From positions 28,905,951-28,969,950 of the forward strand of contig CM066917.1 in the NCBI GenBank assembly GCA_033964015.1: a stretch of 64,000 nucleotides of DNA, given 5' to 3'. The translations under genes were made by a program, and so were the position numbers. The DNA is from Scolanthus callimorphus (taxonomy: Eukaryota > Cnidaria > Anthozoa > Actiniaria > Edwardsiidae). Below, one piece after another: positions 22,943-34,102 of the stretch (positions within the stretch are counted from its first letter, which is position 1; every line of letters starts with the position of its first letter). The notes under the pieces are model-generated. The model was not told the origin of the DNA, made no database searches, and saw nothing but the letters and a program-made list of their open reading frames with translations.

Positions 22943-24208
22943 AATGTTTTGATCACTACCAGGAAGTAGTGAGTGTTTTTGTAACACCCGCCAACGCTAC
23001 GGGACAAAAGTTGTCCAATTTAAAAGAGGTCATACTATACTAGCAGCTCAAAGAACAAGCAAAGCGCAATTGCGCGCGTATTTCTTCAGTGGGATCTACA
23101 CGAAACTGTACGCACGCCGGAGGCGCACAAGGACATGAGTCTTGATTGACAGTTTTGTATTGACGCTAACGTTTCTTGCGCCGCATGTTTTGACTGTGAG
23201 TATCAGGTTTTTATCTTGTCCCTGCGTTGTCCATCATTTATCGTCTCTATGTTCTCACTTGTCTACCTACCTGTGCATTGTGCCTGTTTGTTTGTTGCGC
23301 CAGAAGGGCAGGCTGGGGGGCTCACAGGGACGGACCATGATGAGATATTTGCTGGGAAGGGTTGCAGGTTTTCCATGTGCAGGAATTTATTTTTTTTCAC
23401 TCAAAAAGACGCTAATGCGCGTTATTTTGTTTTGGATGTCTGCACTACCCTCCCCGGAAGAGGTATTAAATGCTCTGCCCTAAGTTTTACTTGAAAGATC
23501 AACTTCAATATTTCATCCGCGAGAGATGACAGAGAAAATCCAAATGTCATGAAATGAAATCCATATTCAGTTTCCAATGACTTTTAGTTTCCAGTGACTG
23601 TTCTCGAAATTATTGCCGCGTCATTATGGCATAAAGGATTTAATTTCCCATGAAACTCTAGTAACTCAATTTTCAATACCAATAGGCACAGAATAGACAG
23701 AATGCCACAGGCAGCAATTATATCTGATTAATAGCTTTGTGAAAGACATTTTCTCTTAGCTTCTCTTGATTTTCTATTTTCGCAATTTCCTCGCTTAAAA
23801 CCCACGAGAGTACATGGCAAGTGCTATACCCCGCCGAAATTCTGATAATATAGTTATTTCTTAATACCAATAGTTCCTGATGTCAAATAGATTACACACT
23901 AACATGATTATCCTCATTTGCCCTAGCGCCGAAATTCCCTAGCCATTAAAGTCGCATAACACCCTCCCGTCTTACATATTTTGCGTCTCTCGGTAAAGTC
24001 AGGCGATTCTTTCGTCCAATCCGAGCTCGAGATAAACTCATCCTGTGAGGGATCTCGCCGGAAGGTGACGACCTATACACGTTATATCGGAAACGCGATA
24101 ACGGACCAGACCGTGGCTGGATCAAACACAAAACAAACCCACACTGGAGACGATTCCTCCTGAGATATAGAGTCTTTTACGGCAGAATGAATAATTATTT
24201 CATTTCAG
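22943..24208. other. Upstream region of the poly-DSL gene
   Basis: No repeat family or coding exon is recognised. An AG acceptor at 24207-24208 precedes the start codon of the next gene by 12 bases, so an untranslated first exon probably lies somewhere in this interval. It cannot be located by eye. Confidence 0.5.
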
Positions 24209-24220
24209 GAAAACCCTGAA

Positions 24221-27200
24221 ATGACGCTCTTTTGGGCGTGGACTGGACTGTGGTTCACGTTAGTGGTAAGTTCCATGTTTTGTTTTGATTACGCGAGGAG
24301 CTGTAGTGCAGTGCGAGAACGTTCTGTCGAATAACGCGGCACTATTAACTGCAACTAGTAAACATGTCTAGCTTTTTTTTTTATTAATATTCACATATAT
24401 TTATAATTATCATTTACGATACGTTCTCGATTAACAGAAAATAGATTCATTTCTGGAGTTACATTTTCTGCATGCATAGTATCGAGCCCTTCGAGTTGGT
24501 CGAGAAAGTTCCTTCAGCGTTATGCGTTATCTTAATTCATTCACGACTTGGGGCTTTCAATCATCAAAGTAACGTTCTTACGCTAGTAAAATATACACCT
24601 TGAATGGGAAGCAACATACAGTGTATTCAAGAAGAATATTTTTAGTGTTTTAACTACGACGCCGTTAAAACTTTCAATCATCAAAGTAACGTTCTTACGC
24701 TAGTAAAATATACACCTTGAATGGGAAGCAACATACAGTGTATTCAAGAAGAACATTTTTAGTGTTTTTAACTACGACGCCGTTAAAAAAATAATGATAA
24801 ATATATGTTATTTGCCGGTGGGACCGGAGGTACGTATAGGGAAAAGTCTGGGCGGAGCATCCCCGTACAAAATCCCCCCTCCCTCTCCGAGTGCTGGAAA
24901 ATGCCAACCTTAAGCCGGTAACTGACTTTATTTATTTTTTCCAACTCTGAATAATGATTTTTTTAAGCGCGCGCAAATGCATGGTTTATACCGTGCCTAC
25001 AATCTTGGACAAAAGGGTAGAGAAAATGTTAAATACCACTGAACTTTTGAGTTTTTGACTAACTTAAGGCCCCATTTCTTCCCCTTCTGGTGATGAAGGG
25101 CGTCCATCCCTCAAATGACAGGAGGAAAACGAAAAAAGAAGCGTTTTCAGTCATTTTTTCTACACAGGTTTTGTCCAAGATTGTAGGTCAAAGGAAAATA
25201 CTGCCCCCGCGCGCACGCTCTAAGAATCAATCAGTACTGCTCTACTGGTTGTAGACTGGTATGAATTATCAACGTTTTTTTTAGTCATAAAAACTCGTAA
25301 GAAATTCCCCATAGCCACATTGCACATTGACACACTGGTATTTACTGTCATGTTTTTATTCTCAATGTTGAACAAAGTTAAAAGAACTTTTAAAGCCGAG
25401 AACAACATATAGCGAGAGAAAAAAGTATCCTTTAAATGATTAAATAGGGAATCTCAATCAAAAGATACTCGCCCACCACACTTTTTTCTTTCTATTTTTT
25501 TTTGGTGTATTTTCTTGTGTATTGTAAGAATCTTTTCTTTATTGTTTGTAATTATTGTAAAAAGCAATAAATAAATATTATTGAAAAAACACACATAGCT
25601 TTCTAGTTTTCAGATGTTCGTAAAATAATACCAGACTATTTATATCGTAAGTCTACCTTCCTCCTTATTTGTTTCCAGATTACTCGTGTCCAAGCGAGTG
25701 GGAAATTTGTAGTCATCCTCAAAAGACTACGAAACAATGGCGACGACTGGGATGACAGCTGCTGCGACAAGGTGTTTTTCACCTGCAGCGGTACATGCGA
25801 CACGTATTTCAGGATTTGTCTTTCAATCAATCCAAGCCCTTCATCATTTAGTGGATGCCTTGTACAGCCTACAACAGGAGAGCTCGGGGGAAACTCGTTT
25901 ACTATGAACTACAAAGTGGAGGCTTCCTTCCCCACTAGGAAGGTATGAATAACACGGTGTTTAAAACGGCCTGATTAGCACGAAACGAAACACAAAGTAG
26001 AGCAGAATACTTTTTCGCGGAAAATTCAAAATCCAAAATCCACAATCTACTCCTGTGTTTATGATTAGACCCAGTGGAATAGATGCAGGCTTCTGTTGAT
26101 GGGTTCCTGATACACAAGCAGGTCATTTCTGAAATAATGACAAAAATTGAACTTATTCCTTTTTTAAGAAGTAGTAAATAGAAGAAACTTTAGATACGTT
26201 TTTCCTTCCAGGGACCATTAGGTTTATATATCGAAGCTTGGGACGATGACACAGCAGGAAACAGCGATGACTTAATCGACAAATACTCGACATCATTCAC
26301 CGACCTCCCGAGCATCAACGGGACATTCACGACGAGATCGCGAACGCTTAAAGGTCTCCGACGCGTGTCAAAAACGACATTAGACTTCCAGTACCAGATA
26401 TACTGTGACCGATATTATTACGGCTCTGCCTGCAGTATATATTGTAAATATAGTGACGACGACGCGGGACATTATAGTTGTCTTGCTAATGGAACTAGGG
26501 CGTGCCACAGCAACTACTATGGGCCCTTTTGTAAAACGTACTGTTTTCCTCGAAACGACACCGGAGGTCACTATGATTGTGACGACCAAACCGGAAATAA
26601 ACTTTGCCATCAAACCTGGCACGGACCCTTGTGCAACGTTTACTGTGTTCCGGAGAATTCCACTTCCGCCGGATATATTTGTCGCGGCGACGGAAGTAAG
26701 AAATGCATTTCCGGTTGGTACGGTAGCAATTGCACAACTTACTGCATCGCGAGGGACGATGGAGCTGCTAACTACACATGTGACAACAAAGGAATTAAGC
26801 TTTGCGGCGAACACTGGTATGGACTGGAATGTGATATTTATTGTTTGCCACAAAGTGATGACTCACAGGGATATTATGAGTGTAATAATGCAACTGGACA
26901 TAAGGAATGTCTCACCGACTGGTATGGCTCTAGCTGTACTGAATATTGTGTTTTCAGTAATGATTCTTCAGGGCATTATTTATGCAACACGACCACGGGC
27001 GCTAAGGTGTGCCTCAGGGATTTCTATGGGACCAACTGCAGTCGACATTGCGTTCCCAAAGACGATGAGACAGGTCATTACTCGTGTGATCAAACAACCG
27101 GAGACATAGTCTGCCTTCAAAACTGGCATAGCAGTTTGTGTGATATTTACTGCGCTCCCCAAAACGACAGTGTCAAAGGTCATTATACTTGTTTAAACAA

Positions 27201-30200
27201 CGGCAGTACGCAATGCATGCTGGGATGGCATGGTAGCAACTGTACAGTGTATTGCGTAACGCATGATGACGTCACTGGTCATTATACTTGTAGTAATGAG
27301 GGTACAATAATCTGTATGGACCGCTGGTATGGTCATATGTGTACTAACTACTGTTTGCCGCACAATGACCCTGATAATGGTTATTATAATTGTAATAATA
27401 AGACTGGAGCAAAGATGTGCTTTGCAGACTGGTATGGATTCAATTGTACCACGTTTTGTTCTCCTAGGAACAGCAGTATTGGACATTTTGAATGCGTTCC
27501 TTCTAATGGGTCTAGGGTGTGCCATAAGGATTATTATGGGGCCGATTGTAATAAATTTTGTGCTGCAAGAAATGACACGCAAGGACACTTTACTTGTAAC
27601 TCGACGAGTGGCGCAAAAGTGTGCCATAATTCATGGTATGGACCGAACTGCACGCAATATTGTTCGCCAAGAAATAATTCCAACGGACATTATCGCTGTG
27701 ACCTATTGAATGGAACGAAAATTTGTCATGATGACTTCTATGGGTTAAACTGCAGGAATTACTGTGTTGCTAAAAACGATTCTTCTGGACATTTCTCTTG
27801 CGATTCAGCTACAGGTGATAAAGTTTGCTATCAGAGTTGGTACGGAATCAACTGTAGCTTTTTCTGTAGCCCTACCAATTCATCTCAAGGACATTATAAT
27901 TGCAATGCTAATGGAAATAAGGTGTGCCACAGTGACTGGTTTGGGTCCACTTGTTCAGTGTACTGTGTTCCCCAAAATCTTAGTACTGGACATTATTCTT
28001 GTAATATCTCAACAGGGGCTAAGGTGTGCCACAAGGATTTCCATGGGACCAACTGCTCTGTGTATTGTGAACCTCATAACGACAATTCAGGACATTATTC
28101 TTGTAATGTCACTTCGGGAGAAAGAGTGTGCCACAAGGACTGGTATGGGTCCCATTGTTTAAATTACTGCAAATCCTTTAATGATTCTAATGGTCATTAT
28201 CTTTGCGACGTGCAAACTGGTTCTAAAATTTGCCACAAAGACTGGCATGGTCCGAATTGTACGGTATTTTGCAAGCAACAGAATTCTTCCAGTGGATATT
28301 TTTACTGTAACCAGACAAGTGGCAAACATGTTTGTTTTGAAGGATGGTACGGCAGTAATTGTACAGCTCATTGTATACCAAGAGACGATTCAGTGAGCCA
28401 TTATTCGTGCGACAACACTGGGTCGAAAGTTTGCCATAAAAACTGGTATGGAAAATCATGCCACGCTTATTGCAAACCCAGGAACGACTCCTTTGGACAC
28501 TTTCATTGCAATAACAGTAGTGGAGAAAGGGTGTGCCACAGGGATTGGTATGGGACCATGTGTGATACGTACTGTGCACCAAGAAATGACTCCTTTGGAC
28601 ACTTCTCTTGTAACAGTAATGGAACTATGGAGTGCCTCAGGAACTATTATGGGGCCTTTTGTAATGCATCCTGCATCACAAGGAACGATTCCAGTGGGCA
28701 CTATGATTGCAATACCAGTAGTGGCGAAAGGGTGTGCCACAGGGATTGGTATGGAACTATGTGTGATACGCACTGTGTACCAAGAAATGACTCCCTTGGG
28801 CACTACTCTTGCAGCCCAAGTAATGGAACTATGGTATGCCTCAAGAACTATTTTGGGGCCTTTTGTAATGCATCCTGCATTCCAAGGAATGATTCCAATG
28901 GACACTATCATTGCAATATCAGTAACGGAGAAAGAGTGTGTCACAAGGATTGGTATGGGACCATGTGCGATACGTACTGTGTACCAAGAAATGACTCCTT
29001 TGGGTACTACTCTTGTAATGGTAATGGAACTATGGAGTGCCACAGGAACTATTATGGGGCCTTTTGTAATGCATCCTGCATCCCGAGGAATGATTCTAAG
29101 GGCCATTATGACTGTAATTCGACAAACGGACATTACGTGTGCCATAATAACTGGTATGGATCTTTCTGTACAGTTTACTGCAATGTCGGCAACAGCATTC
29201 GCTATATTTGCGCTCCCATCAACGGCACCAAAATCTGCCTCCCCGAATGGACGGGACCAAATTGTTCAATTCCTGCTATAAAGCCTTCACAAACATATTC
29301 GACGTCTCCATTGTATCTTTCGACCTCAAACCTCGCCTCTTCGAAATCATCTTCCAACCTAACATTTCGTGCATCGTCTTCGATATATCATAACCAAAAT
29401 ATAACAAGCATAACCGATACTATTAAACCTGCCATTAATATCAGTTCACCTGTGCGTCTAAATGCAACGTCATCGGTCTGGTGCTCGTCTACAAGTGGCA
29501 TGACAGATGCATCTTCTATCGAAATTCTCCCTTCGCCGACATCAAGAGCTAGTACATCGTTGCTGCTTTCTACCGTCAGTAACGGGACACTTTCCAAAAA
29601 TGGCGAAGGTATGTATACTAAGTAAGCCCTGCTCACTCTGCTCACGTACGTAAACATCATGAGATCATGATAGAGCGGATTTCAGATGACTGTCGTGATT
29701 TAACTACGTTTGCGATTTGTTTGCTTTCTCATTGGCTGCTTATTTCTATCAACCAATCAAATTCGAAAGCAATTGTGTAACTACTAAGTAATCCTGAATT
29801 GGTTCGGCTCCTGATTGGCTGGGCTGGAAACCATTCAACAGCAAGTTGTAATTACTCCTTTCTGACAGGCTAGTGATTACACTATTGTGTTTACTTTCAC
29901 GACGGTCATCTGAAATCTGCTTTCAATCTCGTACCCAGAGCCCGTCATCTTTTGGCCAGCGGCAAGATTCAGGGCTCTGGGGGAATCGATTTTTTTAAAA
30001 CCCAGATTCTGGGTTTCCGGTTTGAACGTTGTATGAACGTTCGTTACGTTTTTGACCTACCACGCATGCTCACAAATCGGATTCCCCCAATCTCGTACCC
30101 AGAGCCCGTGCATCTTTGAGCCAGCGGCAAGATTCAGGGCTCTGGAATAATCAATTTTTTTATACCCAAAATCTGGGTACTCTTCAGTGCGCATGCGTTT

Positions 30201-31716
30201 GACCTTGACCGCTACTAAAATCACGGATTTATTACACAGTTCTTCAATATGTTATAGGAATTTTTCACATTTTACAGTCGTGGCTATAAAGCCAGCCAAA
30301 AAGAGCTTTAAAAACATGAATTACTGAGATATTTCACTAAGTTTTGAGCAGGTTTTGTTTTAGCAAAACAGCGCTCGTTCTGCTTGATCGAAAGTGGCGT
30401 GATCTTCGTCAGCAGCGCGCGCGCGACAAATTTTGTCAACAACTGAACATTTGCCTCAGAAACAAGACTTTCGTTGCATGATTTTGTCGTGTTATAACGC
30501 TAGTTTTGGAAAATTGATCTTACGAAATGCTTACGAAAATTCATAAGAATAGATCTACCAAGTATCTTGGCGCTGGCCTAAAAGATACGCGGGCTCTGGG
30601 AACGAGATTGGGATTCCCCCAGAGCCCTGCATCTTGCCGCTGGCCAAAAGATGACGGTCTCTGGGTATGAGATTAATCTGCTTTATCCTAGAGACGCTAG
30701 GATGCGCGCGCATGCTACAGAGTACGAAAAACTTGTTTGATCCTGTCGTCGTTTTTTACACTGGATTTTTGTTTCTTTGTGACTACCTTTGCCTGCGATC
30801 ATCATACTCTTTGTTGAAATGCGTGTGCAACTCTGATGCCTGCTTCTCGAAACCTGCGACCATAAGGGTTGTGGCAACTTATCGCGACCTTTATGGTTCT
30901 CAAAGCAAAATAAGGGGAATACGAGGTGAGATGAAGGGCTTCTTCACTCTACTCCAGCCCCTCCTGTCTACTCGCTCGATGTACTCTCGATTTGTGGGCG
31001 AGAATTTATTTATCAAAGCCTAGCAGGATATCACTTGATGCTTGAAGCACTATGCTAACGTGTGGCAAATTATTTCGACAGCGTCTGGGAAACCTTCAGA
31101 CACGTGGAGAATCATAGTCCTAGCGGTTGCCATGGTGATTATCGTTCTTGTGATAGTGGGGGTTCTGATATACTTCATCAAATATCGGTAAGCTCAAATC
31201 CGATCTTTTCGGACACGCAAACACTTTTAGAATGGCGAACACGCGAACTTGTGTACAGCGCCCGAAACCCCTAGGTCCTTCATATATGGTTCTACCAAGT
31301 GTACCACTGTTACCCCCGTTCTATAAGACATGGAGAGATTCGTACAGCGTGAAGCTTGTTCAAAATACCCTTCTATACCCCTACTAGACGTAAAGGTTTT
31401 TTTTTAAATTTTCCCCAGGCGTTGCAACAAGAAAAACAGTGTTGGAGCCTGTCCAGACGACGGAGTGGACGAACAACACCACAGAACAGGGCGCGACGAG
31501 CTCTACGAGGTACCGCTTATTGATTTAAAACACCGTGACAGCAGGAAATGCTCCTCCTTAGATGGTCTTACGCCGCCGGAAACACCCGAGGCATTTCACA
31601 TCCGGGATCCATCAGAATGGCTGTTGCCATGGCACCAGAAGCGCGGTTCGTTGTCACGTGATGTCACGGGAAACTTGAGGACAGTGCGCGTTGTAGGCAA
31701 TCCATGTAGACCTTAG
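24221..31716 (+). CDS. Notch-ligand-like membrane protein with MNNL domain and 28 tandem DSL units
   Basis: Coding exons 24221-24265, 25679-25942, 26212-29608, 31082-31187 and 31419-31716 (intron phases 0, 0, 1, 2) give 1369 aa. Residues 1-20 are a signal peptide. Residues about 20-150 are an MNNL domain: SGKFVVILKRLRNNGDD, a CC pair, then C-x4-C and YFRICL, as in Delta and Jagged. From C168 to C1121 run 28 units of about 34 residues, pattern WYGxxCxxYC-xPRND-xxGHYxC-xxxGxxVC. The closing WxGxxC of one unit opens the next, so DSL modules overlap. Residues 1122-1235 are a Ser/Thr-rich stalk with N-glycosylation sites. A helix follows at 1246-1268, then a ~100-residue tail with lysines, TPPETP and YEVP. 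There is no EGF repeat and no C-terminal PDZ motif. Most units carry sequons (NDS, NCT). Binding to Notch is inference. Confidence 0.9.
24554..24787. repeat. 117-bp tandem duplication in intron 1 of the poly-DSL gene
   Basis: Two adjacent copies starting CTTTCAATCATCAAAGTAAC (24554 and 24671) differ by only a few bases. The near-identity suggests a recent event. Confidence 0.9.
26404..29265 (+). repeat. Coding array of 28 overlapping DSL units inside one exon
   Basis: The conserved Cys, WYG and GHYxC positions recur about every 102 bases for 2.86 kb. Units 1-20 have drifted in sequence, while 21-27 are very alike. Unit 28 is short and lacks the GHY core. All lie in exon 3, with no intron between units. 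Confidence 0.9.
28546..29151 (+). repeat. Two-unit higher-order repeat within the DSL array (units 22-27)
   Basis: Units alternate between a WYGTMCDT type and a YYGAFCNASC type. The WYGTM codons start at 28546, 28747 and 28951 and the next unit starts at 29152, giving three blocks of 201, 204 and 201 bases. The blocks are much more alike than single neighbouring units, so duplication worked on two-unit blocks. Confidence 0.88.
29924..30675. mobile_element. MITE family B (outer), split by a second copy
   Basis: Ends CAATCTCGTACCCAGAG and CTCTGGGTATGAGATTA are flanked by the 9-bp duplication atctgcttt (29915-29923, 30676-30684). Removing the inner copy and one target repeat leaves 220 bp, the usual size of these MITEs. 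The inner arms contain CATCTTTTGGCCAGCGGCAA and its complement. Confidence 0.85.
30088..30610. mobile_element. MITE family B (inner), nested in the outer copy
   Basis: It starts CAATCTCGTACCCAGAG and ends CTCTGGGAACGAGATTG. The 9-bp target ggattcccc occurs on both sides (30079-30087 and 30611-30619). The copy at 56412-56604 has that target once, uninterrupted, which is the empty site. At 523 bp it is longer than the outer core. Confidence 0.85.
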
Positions 31717-32236
31717 GGGATCGTAGGAGCCACCACAACTGGGACGCTTTCTGTGCATTTGAGAAAAATTTTCGGTCAAAAGTCAAATGGAAAGCGCCAA
31801 ACGCGGGAAGGAATGTCGGAAATTTTGGACAACTCCCAGAAACTGAAAAAAAACAAAACAAATTGGGACGCTTTCCATTTGACGGGTTATAGACGCTATT
31901 CGTTCTCGCGCCAACAGCCCGGGGGATACTCACTGATTTTTGAGTAGGGCAGGCCTGTACCCAGTCGCCATGTTCCAGTGTCGAGTAAAGCAAAATAGGT
32001 AACAGTAACGCAAAAGCGAAATAGAAAAAAAAAACAATTAACAACTGGGTGACAGAACCCAAAAATGGCAAGATTTCTACCCTAAGGTCAGGTAAAGCCA
32101 GATAGGCTTGATTCTTTGCAGAGTATCCTTATACAATAAGAAACAAAATAGAAATGAGTATTTTTTTCTAGTTGATCCTTGGGATCAGGGATCGCCCCCA
32201 AAATAATATACCTGGAGCCGGTTCCTAGAAGGCCAG
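31717..32236. other. 3' flank of the poly-DSL gene
   Basis: No canonical AATAAA is seen close to the stop codon, and no repeat is firmly recognised. GGGACGCTTTC occurs twice (31741 and 31865). The ORF antisense to this region has no recognisable domain. Confidence 0.45.
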
Positions 32237-34009
32237 TTAAGGTGACTCATTCGAAATTCAAAATGCACCCAACTGTGTCTAGAGCGCAAATCTGCATCGC
32301 CAAACTCAAGGCTATAACTTTTGCGTCTTTTTCTCTATTGTTATAATTCTTTTTTCAAATCCTACTTTAATGATGTATAAATAAGGTCTTAATAACCGAT
32401 CTTCTTGGAAATATTTTTAGAAGTCACAATCTAAATTTTTGTGAGGCCCTAATTTCATATTCAGGTCGTACTAGAAAAAAAAATTGCCGGTTTTTTTGGC
32501 CCAAATTCCAGGAATCGATTCCAGTTGAAGTAATCTCAAATCAAGCTAAGTTACAGAAAATTCGTCGGAACAGAAACGCAGTAATAAAAATGCCGCCAAC
32601 TTTGGCCAAAGTGGAGGGCTGATTCCAGTGATTCTACTTGGCTTGAATTGAATTTTAATAGTGCTCCGAAAGCTCATTATTTTGGGCTCTTCCCTCGGCA
32701 CTATGTTGTACAGTAATGTATTAAACTTTACCGAAGGTCCGATTGCAAATACCATGAACTACTAAAATATTCGAACATTATCTACCGAGGAAAGAAATTG
32801 TGAAAGCGCAATGAATTTATTACAAGAATGTCGCGTTAAAATGTGTCGTTATTACGTATTATTTCTTGCTAAGATATATATAGACGAGAACCTTGTGGCA
32901 TTGGTAAAACTTAGTAACCAAGTTTGACCATTATATGTGCTTATTCGGTATAGAAGAAAATTGCAAAGTTACGGCATTCACCCTCTAGTCTTGCACGCAG
33001 ATTTGAAGCTCTCTTATTTGTGAATGATAATGAAATCTGGCGTTTCTCCAGGGGGAGCACAGTAGGCCTACTCTAATCAGCGAACAAAGAAAGCTTTTAT
33101 CATAGCAAGTGTTTGTGTTCCACAGGGACTTAAACAGACAATTGTTATTTTCGGAGCGTGACTGCTATTGATTAGATTGGGCCTAATGAGCTCCCCCTGG
33201 AAAAGCGTCAGATTTCATTATCATTTAAACAAGAGAGCTTCAAATCTGCGTGCAAGACTAAAGGGTGAATGTCGTAACTTTGCAATTTTCTTCTATACCG
33301 AATAAGCACATATAATGGTCAAACTTGGTTACTAAGTTTTACCAATGCCACAAGGTTATTGTCTATATACATCTTAGCAAGAAATAACTCCTAATAACAA
33401 CACATTTTAACGCGACATTATTGTAATAAATTTATTGCACTTTCACGATTTCTTTCCTCGGTAAATAATGTAATAACATTTTAGTATTTCATGGTATATG
33501 CAATCGGACCTTCGGTAAAGTTTAACACATAACTATACAACATAGTGCCGAGAGAAGAGCCCACAATAATGAGTTTTCGGAGCACTATTAAAATTCAATT
33601 CAAGCCAAGCAGAATCACTGGAATCAGCCCTCTACTTTGGCCAAAGTTAGCAGCATTTTTATTACTGCGTTTCTGTTCCGACGAATTTTCTGTAACTTAG
33701 CTTGATTTGAGATTACTTCAACTGGAATCGATTTCTGGAATTTGAGCCAAAAAAACCGGCAAATTTTTTTTCTAGTACGACCTGAATATGAAATTAGGGC
33801 CTCACAAAACTTTAGATTGTGACTTCTAAAAATATTTCCAAGAAGATCGGTTATTAAGACCTTATTTATACATCATTAAAGTAGGATTTGAAAAAAGAAT
33901 TATAACAATAGAGAAAAAGACGCAAAAGTTTTAGCCTTGAGTTTGGCGACGCAGATTTGCGCTCTAGACACAGTTGGGTGCATTTTGTATTTCGAATGAG
34001 TCACCTTAA
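32237..34009. mobile_element. 1.77-kb foldback element with arms of about 0.8 kb, TTAA target
   Basis: TTAAGGTGACTCATTCGAA (from 32237) pairs with TTCGAATGAGTCACCTTAA (to 34009). The arms stay alignable through most of the element, to TCAGATTTCATTATCATT and its partner flanking a central spacer near 33060-33185. The TTAA plus GGTG terminus is shared with 20285-21125. No transposase ORF is seen. Confidence 0.88.
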
Positions 34010-34102
34010 GAGTTATCAGTGGATAAACGCTTATCCAACGGATAAATCCTGAACAAATCCTATCCCTGGATAACTTTATCCAACCTTTCAGGAACCGGCC
34101 CC

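Larger units (their letters stand above)
29670..30686. mobile_element. Family C element carrying a nested insertion
   Basis: The left end is ATAGAGCGGATTTCAGATGA. The right end, TCATCTGAAATCTGCTTT (to 29923), is completed only by the AT at 30685-30686, after the inserted MITE. It lies in the last-but-one large intron of the poly-DSL gene, starting about 60 bases after the exon 3 donor. Confidence 0.75.

Noticed and set aside
26380..29145. Long antisense and alternate-frame ORFs over the DSL array
   Set aside because: They mirror the codon periodicity of the true repeat-coding frame and encode no known domain.
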